Below, piece by piece: positions 17,021-25,792 of a stretch of 64,000 nucleotides of DNA. This stretch comes from Virgibacillus senegalensis (GTDB lineage Bacteria > Bacillota > Bacilli > Bacillales > Amphibacillaceae): assembly GCF_000821245.2 (NCBI RefSeq), contig NZ_LN611422.1, positions 2,539 through 66,538 on the forward strand, in the 5' to 3' direction. Below the pieces are notes generated by a model. It was not told the DNA's origin. It made no database searches and saw only the letters and a program-made list of their open reading frames with translations. Both the position numbers and the translations under genes were made by a program. Within the stretch, counting starts at the first letter, position 1. Every line of letters starts with the position of its first letter.

Positions 17021-17860
17021 ATGGGAACAATGATTGTAATCGCAGTCCTATTGTTTATTTATCTGTTTTTTGTTATCAGGTTTCCGAATCGAAGCATGGA
17101 GGAGTTCAAAGACCGTATTTCGCAAATGAAAGCAGATTTGCAAAAAAAGGAAGAGGAACGGGTGGTTTTACAAGGTCAATACCAGGAAGCTGCGGTTTAC
17201 GGTCAACAGCTTCGTGAAGATATTTTACATGCTCATGATGAACAGAAGGATCTTCTTCAATTGAAAGAAGAATGGAAACAAAAACATGAGTTTGTTTCCA
17301 ACCAGAAGCTCCATGAAAATCAAGCCCTTTATTTTGCCAGCCAAGTCCCGGAAGAGGAACTCCATAAGGAAGACTTCGACTTGTTTAATTGGACAAGCCC
17401 CACACCAGATGATTCCTACTTACATAATGAGCCGTTTGAGCAAACAATCGAGAGTGGCGAGCAACAGCCGCAAGATCTGCACATACTAGCTGCGGAGATG
17501 GTGAATGACACGGAACCAAATATAGGAACCGATATGATCCGCGATGAGACCGACCATGGAATGGTGAACGGCATGGGTTTTCATTTACATGATCCGCAAA
17601 ATCAGCCAGATCCTTTCGTTAATCTAAACGATTCGGAGGCGGGAAACAACGCAGGTTTTCCTGACAACGCATTTCCGGAGGAACCGATTGATTCCCTGCC
17701 TGATGATGGTTTTGTCGACATATCGATAATGGACGAACCACCCTATGAGGAATGGGATATGCCGGATAATGGGATGGATCTTCATACAGATGAAATAGAT
17801 GACTTTGACGGTGGATTGGACATGTATGACAGTGCGCCAGATGATCCTTACCATTACTAA
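17021..17860 (+). CDS. Membrane-anchored coiled-coil acidic protein
   Basis: A 279-residue protein with one N-terminal membrane helix (MIVIAVLLFIYLFFVIRF), a coiled coil at about 27-100 (MEEFKDRISQMKADLQKKEEE...) and a long, low-complexity acidic tail rich in D, N, P and G (about 125-279) that looks disordered. The family is not recognised. It ends 19 bases before the PIN gene, which has the same membrane-plus-coiled-coil design, so the two may act together. Site AGAGGAATG upstream. Confidence 0.6.
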   Translation: MGTMIVIAVLLFIYLFFVIRFPNRSMEEFKDRISQMKADLQKKEEERVVLQGQYQEAAVYGQQLREDILHAHDEQKDLLQLKEEWKQKHEFVSNQKLHENQALYFASQVPEEELHKEDFDLFNWTSPTPDDSYLHNEPFEQTIESGEQQPQDLHILAAEMVNDTEPNIGTDMIRDETDHGMVNGMGFHLHDPQNQPDPFVNLNDSEAGNNAGFPDNAFPEEPIDSLPDDGFVDISIMDEPPYEEWDMPDNGMDLHTDEIDDFDGGLDMYDSAPDDPYHY

Positions 17861-17879
17861 CAAAAAAGGAGCGAATGCC

Positions 17880-18995
17880 ATGGAGACGCTTATTTCTTTT
17901 TCTTTTTTAATCCCTGCAACGATTATGCTGTTTGTAATGCTTTTTTACTTAGCATTGGGTGAAGAGCTTGCTAAGAAAGAAACCGGAGAATCATTAGGAT
18001 ACATTGATTACCTTTTTGTCGGGCTGGCTGTTCCGGAAGCTGCTTTTGCCCGTCTCTATAACGTGAAGAATACGGAGGCAAGCGAAATACAAAAAGCACA
18101 ACATGGTGTTATCGTACTGTTTATCGCATCTCTGCTTGTGTGTTACAAACATGCGGCAGCTGGTTTTGCCTTTCTCCCGCTTCTTACCGATCTGTTACTA
18201 ACGTTCGGAGCCTTTTTCCTTGTAATACGGCTGTGGGCGGTTGTGCGCATCCATAAAATTTATAAGGAACGGAAGATATTCGAATCGTTGCTAAGCAAAG
18301 TGGAAGAAAAGCAAAAAGAAGCAGCAGAGACGGCACGACAGCAAAGACAGCTGGAAAGGCTAAATGAAAAGTTAAGGGAGAAAAAGTCACAAATAGAAGC
18401 AAGGAACAACCGCATCAACGTCTATGTTGCAAATAAACAGCAAATGATCAAACAACATATGGACCGGGATAAGGCAAAGATTGACCTTATGCGCCGGAAC
18501 ATTGGACGGCTTAATAACTATGTAGGTGGAGATACTGTCGTGGCGATTGACACCAATATATTGATGGAAGGGGATGACTATCTAATCGAAGAATTGAAAA
18601 AGCATCGGATTTTGATCAGTAAGGATGTACAGATGGAATGGGACGGGATTAATAAATACGCAAACGGTGAGAAAAAAAGAAAAGGAATCAGAGCGAGGAG
18701 ACGACTGAAAGAACTGGTGAAAAACGGAAAGCAAACCGGAAACCTCGTTCAATTTACGGTAAAAAAGTGGGATAGTGATTTTATGAAAGAAAACAATCTG
18801 TTGGAAACCAATGATGATGACCGCATCATAGCGGACTACCTTTATGAGTATAAACAAGGCAGAAATCTTGTCGTCCTCTCAGGAGACCATATGTTTGAAA
18901 TCAGCGCAAGCATCCATCTTCCTACTATTGAATTGGAAGACTATCAGTTGTTTTCCAGGGAAAAGCGAAATGAAAAGGTGGCGCTGGCGAAGTAG
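17880..18995 (+). CDS. Membrane-tethered PIN-domain protein
   Basis: A 371-residue protein from ATG 17880 after AAGGAGCG. Hydrophobic segments cover about 3-25, 72-92 and 98-118, a coiled coil follows (about 140-205), and the C-terminus is a PIN nuclease domain. The acidic metal ligands are visible: Asp224 in VVAIDTNILME, the NDDDRIIADYL block (about 315-325) and SGDHMFEI (about 337). PIN domains of this kind cleave RNA with divalent metal. The membrane tether suggests RNA cleavage at the membrane; this is inference. Cotranscribed with the preceding acidic coiled-coil protein. It is not a VapC toxin by length or context. Confidence 0.8.
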   Translation: METLISFSFLIPATIMLFVMLFYLALGEELAKKETGESLGYIDYLFVGLAVPEAAFARLYNVKNTEASEIQKAQHGVIVLFIASLLVCYKHAAAGFAFLPLLTDLLLTFGAFFLVIRLWAVVRIHKIYKERKIFESLLSKVEEKQKEAAETARQQRQLERLNEKLREKKSQIEARNNRINVYVANKQQMIKQHMDRDKAKIDLMRRNIGRLNNYVGGDTVVAIDTNILMEGDDYLIEELKKHRILISKDVQMEWDGINKYANGEKKRKGIRARRRLKELVKNGKQTGNLVQFTVKKWDSDFMKENNLLETNDDDRIIADYLYEYKQGRNLVVLSGDHMFEISASIHLPTIELEDYQLFSREKRNEKVALAK

Positions 18996-19166
18996 TTATT
19001 CCTGATTAGGGGGACGGATTGGGTTAAATATGAAATGGGGGAAGGATTGCTTGATGATTATTTTTCCATGTAACGAACCTTTTTGAAAGTTCCCTGCATC
19101 CCCGCGCATGAACCTTACACAATCACAAATACTATCACCACTTATCATTTACGCTGGAGTGAAACG

Positions 19167-20120
19167 ATGTTACTCAGATTCGGCTACGTCTCAACTGCAC
19201 TTTCTTTATGGGAAGCGTCTCCTTCCCGGACACTCACATTCACGAATTGGAAAAAGTTAGACAAAGATGAACGGGAGGAAAAGCTGTACTATCTCACAGA
19301 GCAAAATGTAATCAACACGCTTCGCGCTTTGCATTACAATATTGCCCATGGCATTGATATTTATCGAATGTCTTCCTCACTAGTACCGCTTGCCACCCAT
19401 CCGGAAGTGAACTGGGATTTTGTCACTCCTTTTCGGGGGCTTTTCAAAGAGATAGGCGCTTTGGTGAAAAAGCATAGTTTACGTGTCAGCTTTCACCCTA
19501 ATCAATTTACCTTGTTCACCAGCCCGCAGGAGCATGTTACGGATAACGCAATTATCGATATGACTTACCATTATGACATGTTGGAAGCGATGGGGTTACA
19601 TAAGGAAGCAACGATGAATATCCATGTCGGCGGTGCTTATGGCAATAAGCAGGAGGCCATCGAACGGTTTGACCGGAATTTTGTCAAGCTGGACGGAGAC
19701 ATCCGCCGGCAGACGACGCTTGAAAATGACGATAAAACCTACACGGCAGAAGAAACCTTGCAAATTTGTGAAAAGCACGGTGTTCCATTTGTTTTCGATT
19801 ATCACCATCACTGGGCGAACCCGGGAGAGGGGGCATATCAAGAGTTGCTGCCCCGGATATTTGCGACATGGGATGGAACTGGTTTCCGGCCTAAGTTTCA
19901 CTTGTCCTCTCCTAAGTCAAAAAAACTGTACAGGGCCCATGCTGATTATGTAGAAAAGGATTTCGCAATGAACTTTATCAACGCGTTAAAAGCCCATGGA
20001 GCATCCGCAGATATCATGATCGAGGCAAAAGCGAAAGAAAAAGCAGCCCTGAAGCTTGTGGAAGAGTTAGCCAAAGTCCGTGGGTTCAAGCGGGTGAAGG
20101 GGGCTGCGATAGAGATATAA
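19167..20120 (+). CDS. uvsE: UV-damage endonuclease UvsE
   Basis: A 317-residue TIM-barrel DNA repair endonuclease that nicks 5' of UV photoproducts. Family blocks seen: MLLRFGYVST at the start, LRALHYNIAHGIDIYRMSSSL (about 50-70), LRVSFHPNQFTLF (about 107-119), MNIHVGGAYGNK (about 153-164) and VPFVFDYHHHWANPGE (about 208-223), which carry the histidine and acidic metal ligands. The frame is open 84 bases further upstream, but ATG 19167 has a CTGGAGTG site and matches the family start. Stands alone. Confidence 0.94.
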   Translation: MLLRFGYVSTALSLWEASPSRTLTFTNWKKLDKDEREEKLYYLTEQNVINTLRALHYNIAHGIDIYRMSSSLVPLATHPEVNWDFVTPFRGLFKEIGALVKKHSLRVSFHPNQFTLFTSPQEHVTDNAIIDMTYHYDMLEAMGLHKEATMNIHVGGAYGNKQEAIERFDRNFVKLDGDIRRQTTLENDDKTYTAEETLQICEKHGVPFVFDYHHHWANPGEGAYQELLPRIFATWDGTGFRPKFHLSSPKSKKLYRAHADYVEKDFAMNFINALKAHGASADIMIEAKAKEKAALKLVEELAKVRGFKRVKGAAIEI

Positions 20121-20198
20121 ACAGTGTGAAAAACGTGTTACAACGTGTTTCGTTCCCAGAGATACCTGTTTAAGAGAAATAGGACGATAACTATCCAG

Positions 20199-20693
20199 TT
20201 AATTTTCATCCTCGTTCAAATTGATTGTTAGCACGTTTGTATCTTCTTTGGGCGTAAAGTTGATTGTTTTCAGCAGTATTGTTGCCTTCTTTTCAGATCC
20301 GTTAAACCTAGCAACAAGTTCATCTGCATCTTGAGATTCGGTTTCTGATACTTTAATCGTATAGTCAGTTTGGGTGTGTAGAACTTCTTTTTTTTCTTCT
20401 TTATCGTCAATAACGAAAAATTTTGCTTGCGGCAGCACAGCAAACTTCCCACTTGTACTTCCGGCAGTTAGGATTTCGATCAAATAATGCCGCCCCGCCA
20501 TCCCACCCTTGAATTTCAGCAAAACCACCTGTGCTTTCGGTACAATGTTTCGTTTTTGAGGACTTTCTGGAGAAGAACTGTTAAGCAAGAAGACGATCAG
20601 GCAAAAAATAAACAAACTGACAAACGGTTTGATGACGTCCCTTCCTTTGTTAATTTTTCCAGCTATTAAACAATTACTAGACAACGGTTGCAT
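20199..20693 (-). CDS. Membrane-anchored hypothetical protein
   Basis: A 164-residue protein with one membrane helix (about 22-40, FVSLFIFCLIVFLL) and a soluble exterior of beta character ending NTNVLTINLNEDEN-like residues. The start at 20693 follows AGGGGGAGA. A TATAAT-like motif at 20701-20708 lies outside it. No family recognised. Borders the CRISPR region. Confidence 0.6.
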   Translation of the reverse strand: MQPLSSNCLIAGKINKGRDVIKPFVSLFIFCLIVFLLNSSSPESPQKRNIVPKAQVVLLKFKGGMAGRHYLIEILTAGSTSGKFAVLPQAKFFVIDDKEEKKEVLHTQTDYTIKVSETESQDADELVARFNGSEKKATILLKTINFTPKEDTNVLTINLNEDEN

Positions 20694-20733
20694 TCTCCCC
20701 CTATATAATGGGAAAGAGGCTTTTCATCTATTT

Positions 20734-20929
20734 CGTATAAATGCCATTGCTCTAGGACCTATAGAAACACCGATTGTTAAGCTTTCTACGAGGCTACTTC
20801 AGAAACAAAAGAAAATACCAATGAAGGTATTCTGCGAAAACGTTTTGAAACGCCATCTTCCATTGCTCAATGTATTAATGATTAAGTAATTCGGATTGAC
20901 GGAGGATTTACAATACGAAGTAAAAAAAT
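20734..20929 (+). pseudogene. Decayed short-chain dehydrogenase C-terminus
   Basis: Reading one frame gives RINAIALGPIETPIVKL, the SDR substrate-loop block (usually NAIAPGPIETP). Switching frame gives LRKRFETPSSIAQCIND, a stop, and then VIRIDGGFTIRS, the SDR C-terminus (usually VDGGYTI). The N-terminal two thirds, with the cofactor and YxxxK motifs, are missing. This is a relic with at least one frameshift and one stop, directly upstream of the CRISPR locus. Confidence 0.75.
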
Positions 20930-21057
20930 AAAAAGAAACTGCCAACAGAATAATCGATTGAAAAGCCAGAAATAAAGAAATGTAGTGTTGGCTGCTTTTT
21001 AATACAGGGCACACTCAAAATCACTTCATTAAAAGTTTTGACTTTTCTAAAAAAACG

Positions 21058-21086
21058 TTGACAATCGATGCAAGAAATGGTAAATT
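21058..21086 (+). promoter_or_regulatory. tracrRNA promoter
   Basis: A perfect TTGACA at 21058-21063 and TAAATT at 21081-21086, 17 bases apart, would start transcription close to 21093, where the anti-repeat begins. The stretch from 20930 to 21057 shows no gene. Confidence 0.6.
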
Positions 21087-21092
21087 TGAAAT

Positions 21093-21223
21093 GTCTCATA
21101 TAACCGACGGGTTATATTACTACCAAAGAACACAGAATCTACTAAAATAAGGTCTTAGTACCGGAATTGACTCTAGTAGAGTCTGGAAAAAAGACACTTA
21201 CATTAATGTAAGTGTCTTTTTTT
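21093..21223 (+). ncRNA. tracrRNA of the type II CRISPR system
   Basis: Positions 21116-21148 are complementary to most of the CRISPR repeat (ATTACTACC, then AACACAGAATCTACTAAAA), with the usual bulge in the middle. GTCTC at 21093-21097 matches the remaining end of the anti-repeat, but an 18-base block at 21098-21115 separates the two parts and folds into a perfect hairpin. Downstream come a GGT/ACC nexus-like stem (21151-21162), a GACTC-TAGTA-GAGTC stem-loop (21169-21183) and a terminator formed by a perfect palindrome (GACACTTACATT/AATGTAAGTGTC) with T7. The 3' half resembles the S. aureus tracrRNA (ATCTACTAAAAxAAGG). It pairs with pre-crRNA for RNase III processing and holds Cas9. Confidence 0.88.
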
Positions 21224-21368
21224 GTCTTTCATACTTTTCGGTCTATCGGTCGAAGGAAAGTGGATATTTTGGTAAAACGTGATTAAGTTTAGAATAATTT
21301 TGCGAATTATGGAAAAATAATGACAATTTGATTATAATGGACTAAAGGAAGAAAGGGAGGTTCGGAGG

Positions 21369-24300
21369 ATGAATAAACGATTCGTCTTAGGACTAGATAT
21401 CGGTATAGGTTCTGTTGGTTGGGGTATCATCGACCAGAATCAAAATATTTTGGATGCAGGTGTAAGGTTATTTCCCGAAGCTGATAAAAGCTTTAATGAA
21501 AGCAGAAGAAGTTATCGAGGAACAAGGCGCTTACTTAGACGAAGGCGACATCGAACAGACAGAGTAGTATTCTTATTGGATGAATACCAGATATGGAAAA
21601 AAGAAAAAAATATTGATTATAAAAAATATAAAGTGACTCCCTATCACTTGCGCATGAAAGGCTTAAGGGAAGCTTTGACAGATGAAGAATTAGCAATAGC
21701 TTTGTTGCATCTCGCAAAAAGAAGAGGAATACATAATTTGGAAGTATCGGACGATGAAAAAACAAGCAACAATGAATTATCAACTTACGACCAAGTAAAA
21801 AAGAATAAAAAGTTGCTAGAAGATAAATATGTATGTGAAATACAGGTTGAACGGTTGAATAAAGAAGGACAAATTCGTGGTCATCAAAATAGATTCCAGA
21901 CGCAAGACTATGTTAAGGAAGCAAAACGACTTTTAGAAACGCAATCAAGTCATAATCCTCATATAACCATTGATTTTATAGAAAAGTATAAAGAGTTGTT
22001 ACAAAATCGCCGTGAGTACTATGAAGGTCCAGGGTTCGGAAGCGAATATGGATGGGATCAGGACATAAAAAAATGGTATGAAAATATGATGGGGAGATGT
22101 AGTTACTTTCCAGACCAGTTAAGGGCCGTAAAAGAATCTCATTCAGCACAGCTTTTTAATTTGCTGAACGACTTAAATAACCTGACGGTGAATCGTGAAG
22201 AAAATATCAAGCTGCTTCCGGAAGAAAAGCAACGTATAGTGGACAGTTTATTTATGAAAAACAAATCAGTTTCTTTAAAAAAGATTGCTAAAGAGTTAGG
22301 TGTAAATGAACATGATATTAAAAGATACCGGGTCGATACAAAAGGAAGGCCACTTTTTACTGCTCTGACTACCTACCATGATATAAAAAAAGCTACAAAC
22401 AAACCAGCAGTTTTAGAAAGTGTAGAAGCGATTGATGAAATAGCGGAAACTTTAACCATTTACCAATCAAAAAAAGATATTGAACAGGAACTTAAAAAAA
22501 GCAGTCTGCCTTTAAACGAGGAGGAAATAGACCACTTAAGCAATTTAAGTTATTCTGGCACCCACTCTTTAAGCTTGAAGATGATTAATCTAATTTTACC
22601 TGACTTGTGGCAAACGTCGAAAAACCAAATGCAGTTGATTACCGAGCTAGGGTATAAACCAAAAGATATTGATTATAGCAATAGAAAGTATATACCATAT
22701 GCTCAAATAGAAGGTTATATTTTGTCTCCCGTGGTAAAGAGATCTTTTAAACAAACCGTACGGATTATCAATGCCATCATCAAGAAGTACGGAGTGCCGG
22801 ATGAGATTATCATAGAGTTGGCAAGAGAGAAAAACAGCGATGATAAAAAGAAGTTTTTAAAAGATTTAAATAAAAAGAATGAATCAATAAACAAACAAGT
22901 CCGCGATAAACTGGAAGCATTGGATATCGATGCCTCTAAGGGCGTGTTCAATAAATTGAGATTGTGGCATCTTCAAGACGGCATTTGTATGTACTCTATG
23001 CAACCTATCGAAATTGAAGATTTAATAAGCAATCCGCAAAATTATGAAATCGATCACATTATTCCCAGGTCAGTCTCATTTGATGATTCTCAAAGTAACA
23101 AAGTTTTGGTTCATAAAGCCGAAAATCAAAAGAAGGGTAATTATACCCCTTTTCAATACTTCCACTCGAATAAAACGGATGTCAGTTATGATAAATTCAA
23201 AGCACACGTACTTCAGCTCGCCAAGTCATCACAAAAAATATCCCGAAAAAAGAAAGAATACTTGTTGGAGGAACGGGACATTAACAAGTTCACCATACAG
23301 AAAGACTTTATCAACCGAAATTTAGTTGATACCCGTTATGCTACAAGAGAGATACTATCAACCTTACAGCAATTCTTTTCTGAAAATAACCAGCATGTAA
23401 AAGTGAAGTCAATCAATGGTTCATTCACTCACTATCTGCGAAAGTTATGGGATTTTCCCAAGGATCGAGGAGCTGATTTTAAACATCATGCGGAAGACGC
23501 ACTTATCATAGCTATGGCCAATCACATTTTCGAATATCAAAGTTCTTTTAAAGCAGAACACTTAATTTTTGCCAACGACGACATGATAGATTCAGAAACA
23601 GGAGAAATATTATCAGAGTCACAATTTAACGCGGCTTTCACGGAAAAAATCACGAAAGTAAAATCCATCAAACATTATATTGATTATAAGTACTCCTTTA
23701 AAGTTGACATGAAGCCGAACAGGCAGCTGATGAATGATACTTTGTATTCGACAAGGCAAAAAGGCGATGAAGAATATGTGGTCAATAAGTTAAGTGGTAT
23801 TTATGATAAGGATAGCCAGGATAGTGTTAAGTTGAAAAAGTTGATGGAAAAAACGCCGGAAAATTTATTAATGTTTCACCATGATCCACAGACTTTTGAG
23901 AAGTTAAAACAAGTATTTGAACAGTATAGTGAATCTAAAAACCCTTTGAATCAATACTATGAAGAAGAAGGAGACTACTTGCGGAAATATAGCAAGAAAG
24001 GGAACGGACCAGTTATAAAGACAATTAAATATTATGGAAAGAGATTAAGCGAACATCATGACTTATCTCATAAGTTCCAACCGAAAGATAAAAAAGTCAT
24101 TAACCTGTCCATCAAATCATTTAGAATGGATGTCTATAAAGATGGTGACCAGTTCAAGTTTGCTACAGTACGTTATAACAATTTGAAAGAGAAAAAAGAT
24201 GGTTACCATATAGATGAGAAAGCATACCACGAAGAATTAGATGAAAAAAATATAAGTCCATCTGCAATTTTCATGTTCAGTTTGTATAAGAATGATATTT

Positions 24301-24542
24301 TACAGTTGAACGGAGAACTTTTTAGATTGATAGGCATTAATGATAATAAGCATAATAAAATCGAACTCAATACAGTGAGTCATGATTATAAACAATATTG
24401 TGAACAACATGGAATAAAGAACAATAGAATCATTAAAGGTATTTCAAAAAATACAAAAGATTTTTATAAGATAACAACCGATGTACTAGGAAATAGGTAC
24501 ATTAGTACTAAGGAAAAATGGAAGGATACTTTTCAGAAATAG
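21369..24542 (+). CDS. cas9: Cas9 nuclease, S. aureus Cas9-like (compact type II-A)
   Basis: A 1057-residue RNA-guided DNA endonuclease, nearly the size of S. aureus Cas9 (1053), with many shared blocks. RuvC-I: Asp10 in LGLDIGIGSVGWG. The arginine-rich bridge helix is RRLLRRRRHRTDRV (about 53-66). RuvC-II Glu lies in IIIELAREKNS (about 480). HNH: His563 in YEIDHIIPRSVSF and Asn586 in HKAENQKKGN. RuvC-III: His707 and Asp710 in KHHAEDALIIA. All catalytic residues are present. In the PAM-interacting domain Asn991 and Arg1020 match S. aureus N985 and R1015, but Asp992 and Lys997 replace N986 and R991. AGGGAGG at 21354-21360 sets the start; TATAAT lies at 21333. First gene of a cas9-cas1-cas2-csn2 operon. 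Confidence 0.97.
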   Translation: MNKRFVLGLDIGIGSVGWGIIDQNQNILDAGVRLFPEADKSFNESRRSYRGTRRLLRRRRHRTDRVVFLLDEYQIWKKEKNIDYKKYKVTPYHLRMKGLREALTDEELAIALLHLAKRRGIHNLEVSDDEKTSNNELSTYDQVKKNKKLLEDKYVCEIQVERLNKEGQIRGHQNRFQTQDYVKEAKRLLETQSSHNPHITIDFIEKYKELLQNRREYYEGPGFGSEYGWDQDIKKWYENMMGRCSYFPDQLRAVKESHSAQLFNLLNDLNNLTVNREENIKLLPEEKQRIVDSLFMKNKSVSLKKIAKELGVNEHDIKRYRVDTKGRPLFTALTTYHDIKKATNKPAVLESVEAIDEIAETLTIYQSKKDIEQELKKSSLPLNEEEIDHLSNLSYSGTHSLSLKMINLILPDLWQTSKNQMQLITELGYKPKDIDYSNRKYIPYAQIEGYILSPVVKRSFKQTVRIINAIIKKYGVPDEIIIELAREKNSDDKKKFLKDLNKKNESINKQVRDKLEALDIDASKGVFNKLRLWHLQDGICMYSMQPIEIEDLISNPQNYEIDHIIPRSVSFDDSQSNKVLVHKAENQKKGNYTPFQYFHSNKTDVSYDKFKAHVLQLAKSSQKISRKKKEYLLEERDINKFTIQKDFINRNLVDTRYATREILSTLQQFFSENNQHVKVKSINGSFTHYLRKLWDFPKDRGADFKHHAEDALIIAMANHIFEYQSSFKAEHLIFANDDMIDSETGEILSESQFNAAFTEKITKVKSIKHYIDYKYSFKVDMKPNRQLMNDTLYSTRQKGDEEYVVNKLSGIYDKDSQDSVKLKKLMEKTPENLLMFHHDPQTFEKLKQVFEQYSESKNPLNQYYEEEGDYLRKYSKKGNGPVIKTIKYYGKRLSEHHDLSHKFQPKDKKVINLSIKSFRMDVYKDGDQFKFATVRYNNLKEKKDGYHIDEKAYHEELDEKNISPSAIFMFSLYKNDILQLNGELFRLIGINDNKHNKIELNTVSHDYKQYCEQHGIKNNRIIKGISKNTKDFYKITTDVLGNRYISTKEKWKDTFQK

Positions 24543-24558
24543 TATGGGGGGTGAGAAA

Positions 24559-25467
24559 TTGGGGTGGCGGATCATTCACATTACAAATGTTGATCAGTTA
24601 TCGTTACAATTGGATAATTTGAAGGTAAGGAAATCGGACGATGAATTAAAAATTCCTTTACAGGATATTTTCGCGATAGTCATTGAAGATCTCACATGTA
24701 AGCTGACGAGTCGTCTCATGATCGAACTATCGAAGCATAACATTTTGGTATTGCTTTGTAATCAGCAATATTTGCCTGAGTGTGTAATCCAGCCTGTTAC
24801 TGGTCATGCTCTTCAATATCGCCAAATGGTAAAGCAACTGAATTGGTCGGAAGAAGACAAGCATACACTATGGCAGCACATCATCAAGGAAAAAGTCAAA
24901 AATCAAGCTGAAGTAATGCATCGCAACCATGTTGAAAAGCACAGAGTCAACAAGTTACTTGAATTAGCCGGCCGTGTCGAGCAAAGTGATAAAAGCAACA
25001 TAGAGGGGCAGGCAGCACGTATTTATTTCAATAGTTTTTTCGACGAGAATTATTCAAGAAGCAACCAAAACTATATCGAAAATGCGGCGCTTAACTATGG
25101 TTATGCGATTGCCCACTCGGCAATCGCACGTACTATAGTGGCCAAAGGGCTTATTTCCGGATTAGGAATAAATCATAAAGGGGAAAGAAATCCGCATAAT
25201 TTGGCTTCTGACATAATAGAGCCTTTTCGTCAGATTATCGATTACTTCGTGATAAAGCACCCACCTGAAGGGTATTTGACTAAAAATTATCGTATACAAT
25301 TAATCAACCTTCTGCACGCCAAGATATTGATTAATGGTAAAATGCAAACCTTTATTCGGGCAATTGAAATTACAATCGACTCTTTCCTGGAATTTTTTGA
25401 GACTGGCAAACCAGAAAAAATCAAGTTACCCACATTAGAAAAAATAGCGCTATATGAGCAGTCTTAG
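24559..25467 (+). CDS. cas1: Cas1 integrase
   Basis: About 302 residues; the integrase that with Cas2 inserts new spacers into the array. Seen: MGWRIIHITN at the start, the glutamate helix in LLELAGRVEQSDKSNIEGQAARIYF (about 140-165), NYGYAIAHSAIAR, and His/Glu in RNPHNLASDIIEPFRQ (about 215-230), the metal-binding set of Cas1. TTG 24559 follows GGGGGGTGAG and matches type II-A Cas1 starts; an in-frame ATG at 24544 lies too close to the cas9 stop to have a site. The 3' end overlaps cas2 by 14 bases. Confidence 0.95.
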   Translation: MGWRIIHITNVDQLSLQLDNLKVRKSDDELKIPLQDIFAIVIEDLTCKLTSRLMIELSKHNILVLLCNQQYLPECVIQPVTGHALQYRQMVKQLNWSEEDKHTLWQHIIKEKVKNQAEVMHRNHVEKHRVNKLLELAGRVEQSDKSNIEGQAARIYFNSFFDENYSRSNQNYIENAALNYGYAIAHSAIARTIVAKGLISGLGINHKGERNPHNLASDIIEPFRQIIDYFVIKHPPEGYLTKNYRIQLINLLHAKILINGKMQTFIRAIEITIDSFLEFFETGKPEKIKLPTLEKIALYEQS

Positions 25468-25780
25468 ATTCGTGAGGGTTATGATTATGTTTGATTTGCC
25501 AGTAGAAACAAAAAAACAAAGAAGGACCTATTCAAAATTCCGGAAAGAGTTAATAAAGCATGGTTTTTTAATGATGCAATATTCCATCTATATTAAATCC
25601 TGTTTAAATAAAGAAGCTGCTGAAGGTACAATCCATCTAGTGAGACGCTTCCTACCCCGAGACGGTCATGTGCGTTCCATTATTATTACAGAAAAGCAAT
25701 TTGAAAAAATGAAAATCCTGGTGGGTGAGGAAGATAAGAATATGGAAATACTGGGGGAAAATAGAACAATTGAATTTTAA
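25454..25780 (+). CDS. cas2: Cas2 adaptation protein
   Basis: A 108-residue small ferredoxin-like protein that dimerises and bridges Cas1 dimers during spacer capture. The start (SSLRFVRVMIMFDLPVETKKQRR) and FRKELIKHGFLMMQYSIYIKSCL closely follow type II-A Cas2 proteins. The start codon lies inside the end of cas1, indicating coupled translation. Confidence 0.95.
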   Translation: MSSLRFVRVMIMFDLPVETKKQRRTYSKFRKELIKHGFLMMQYSIYIKSCLNKEAAEGTIHLVRRFLPRDGHVRSIIITEKQFEKMKILVGEEDKNMEILGENRTIEF

Positions 25781-25792
25781 GGTGGTGTATGA

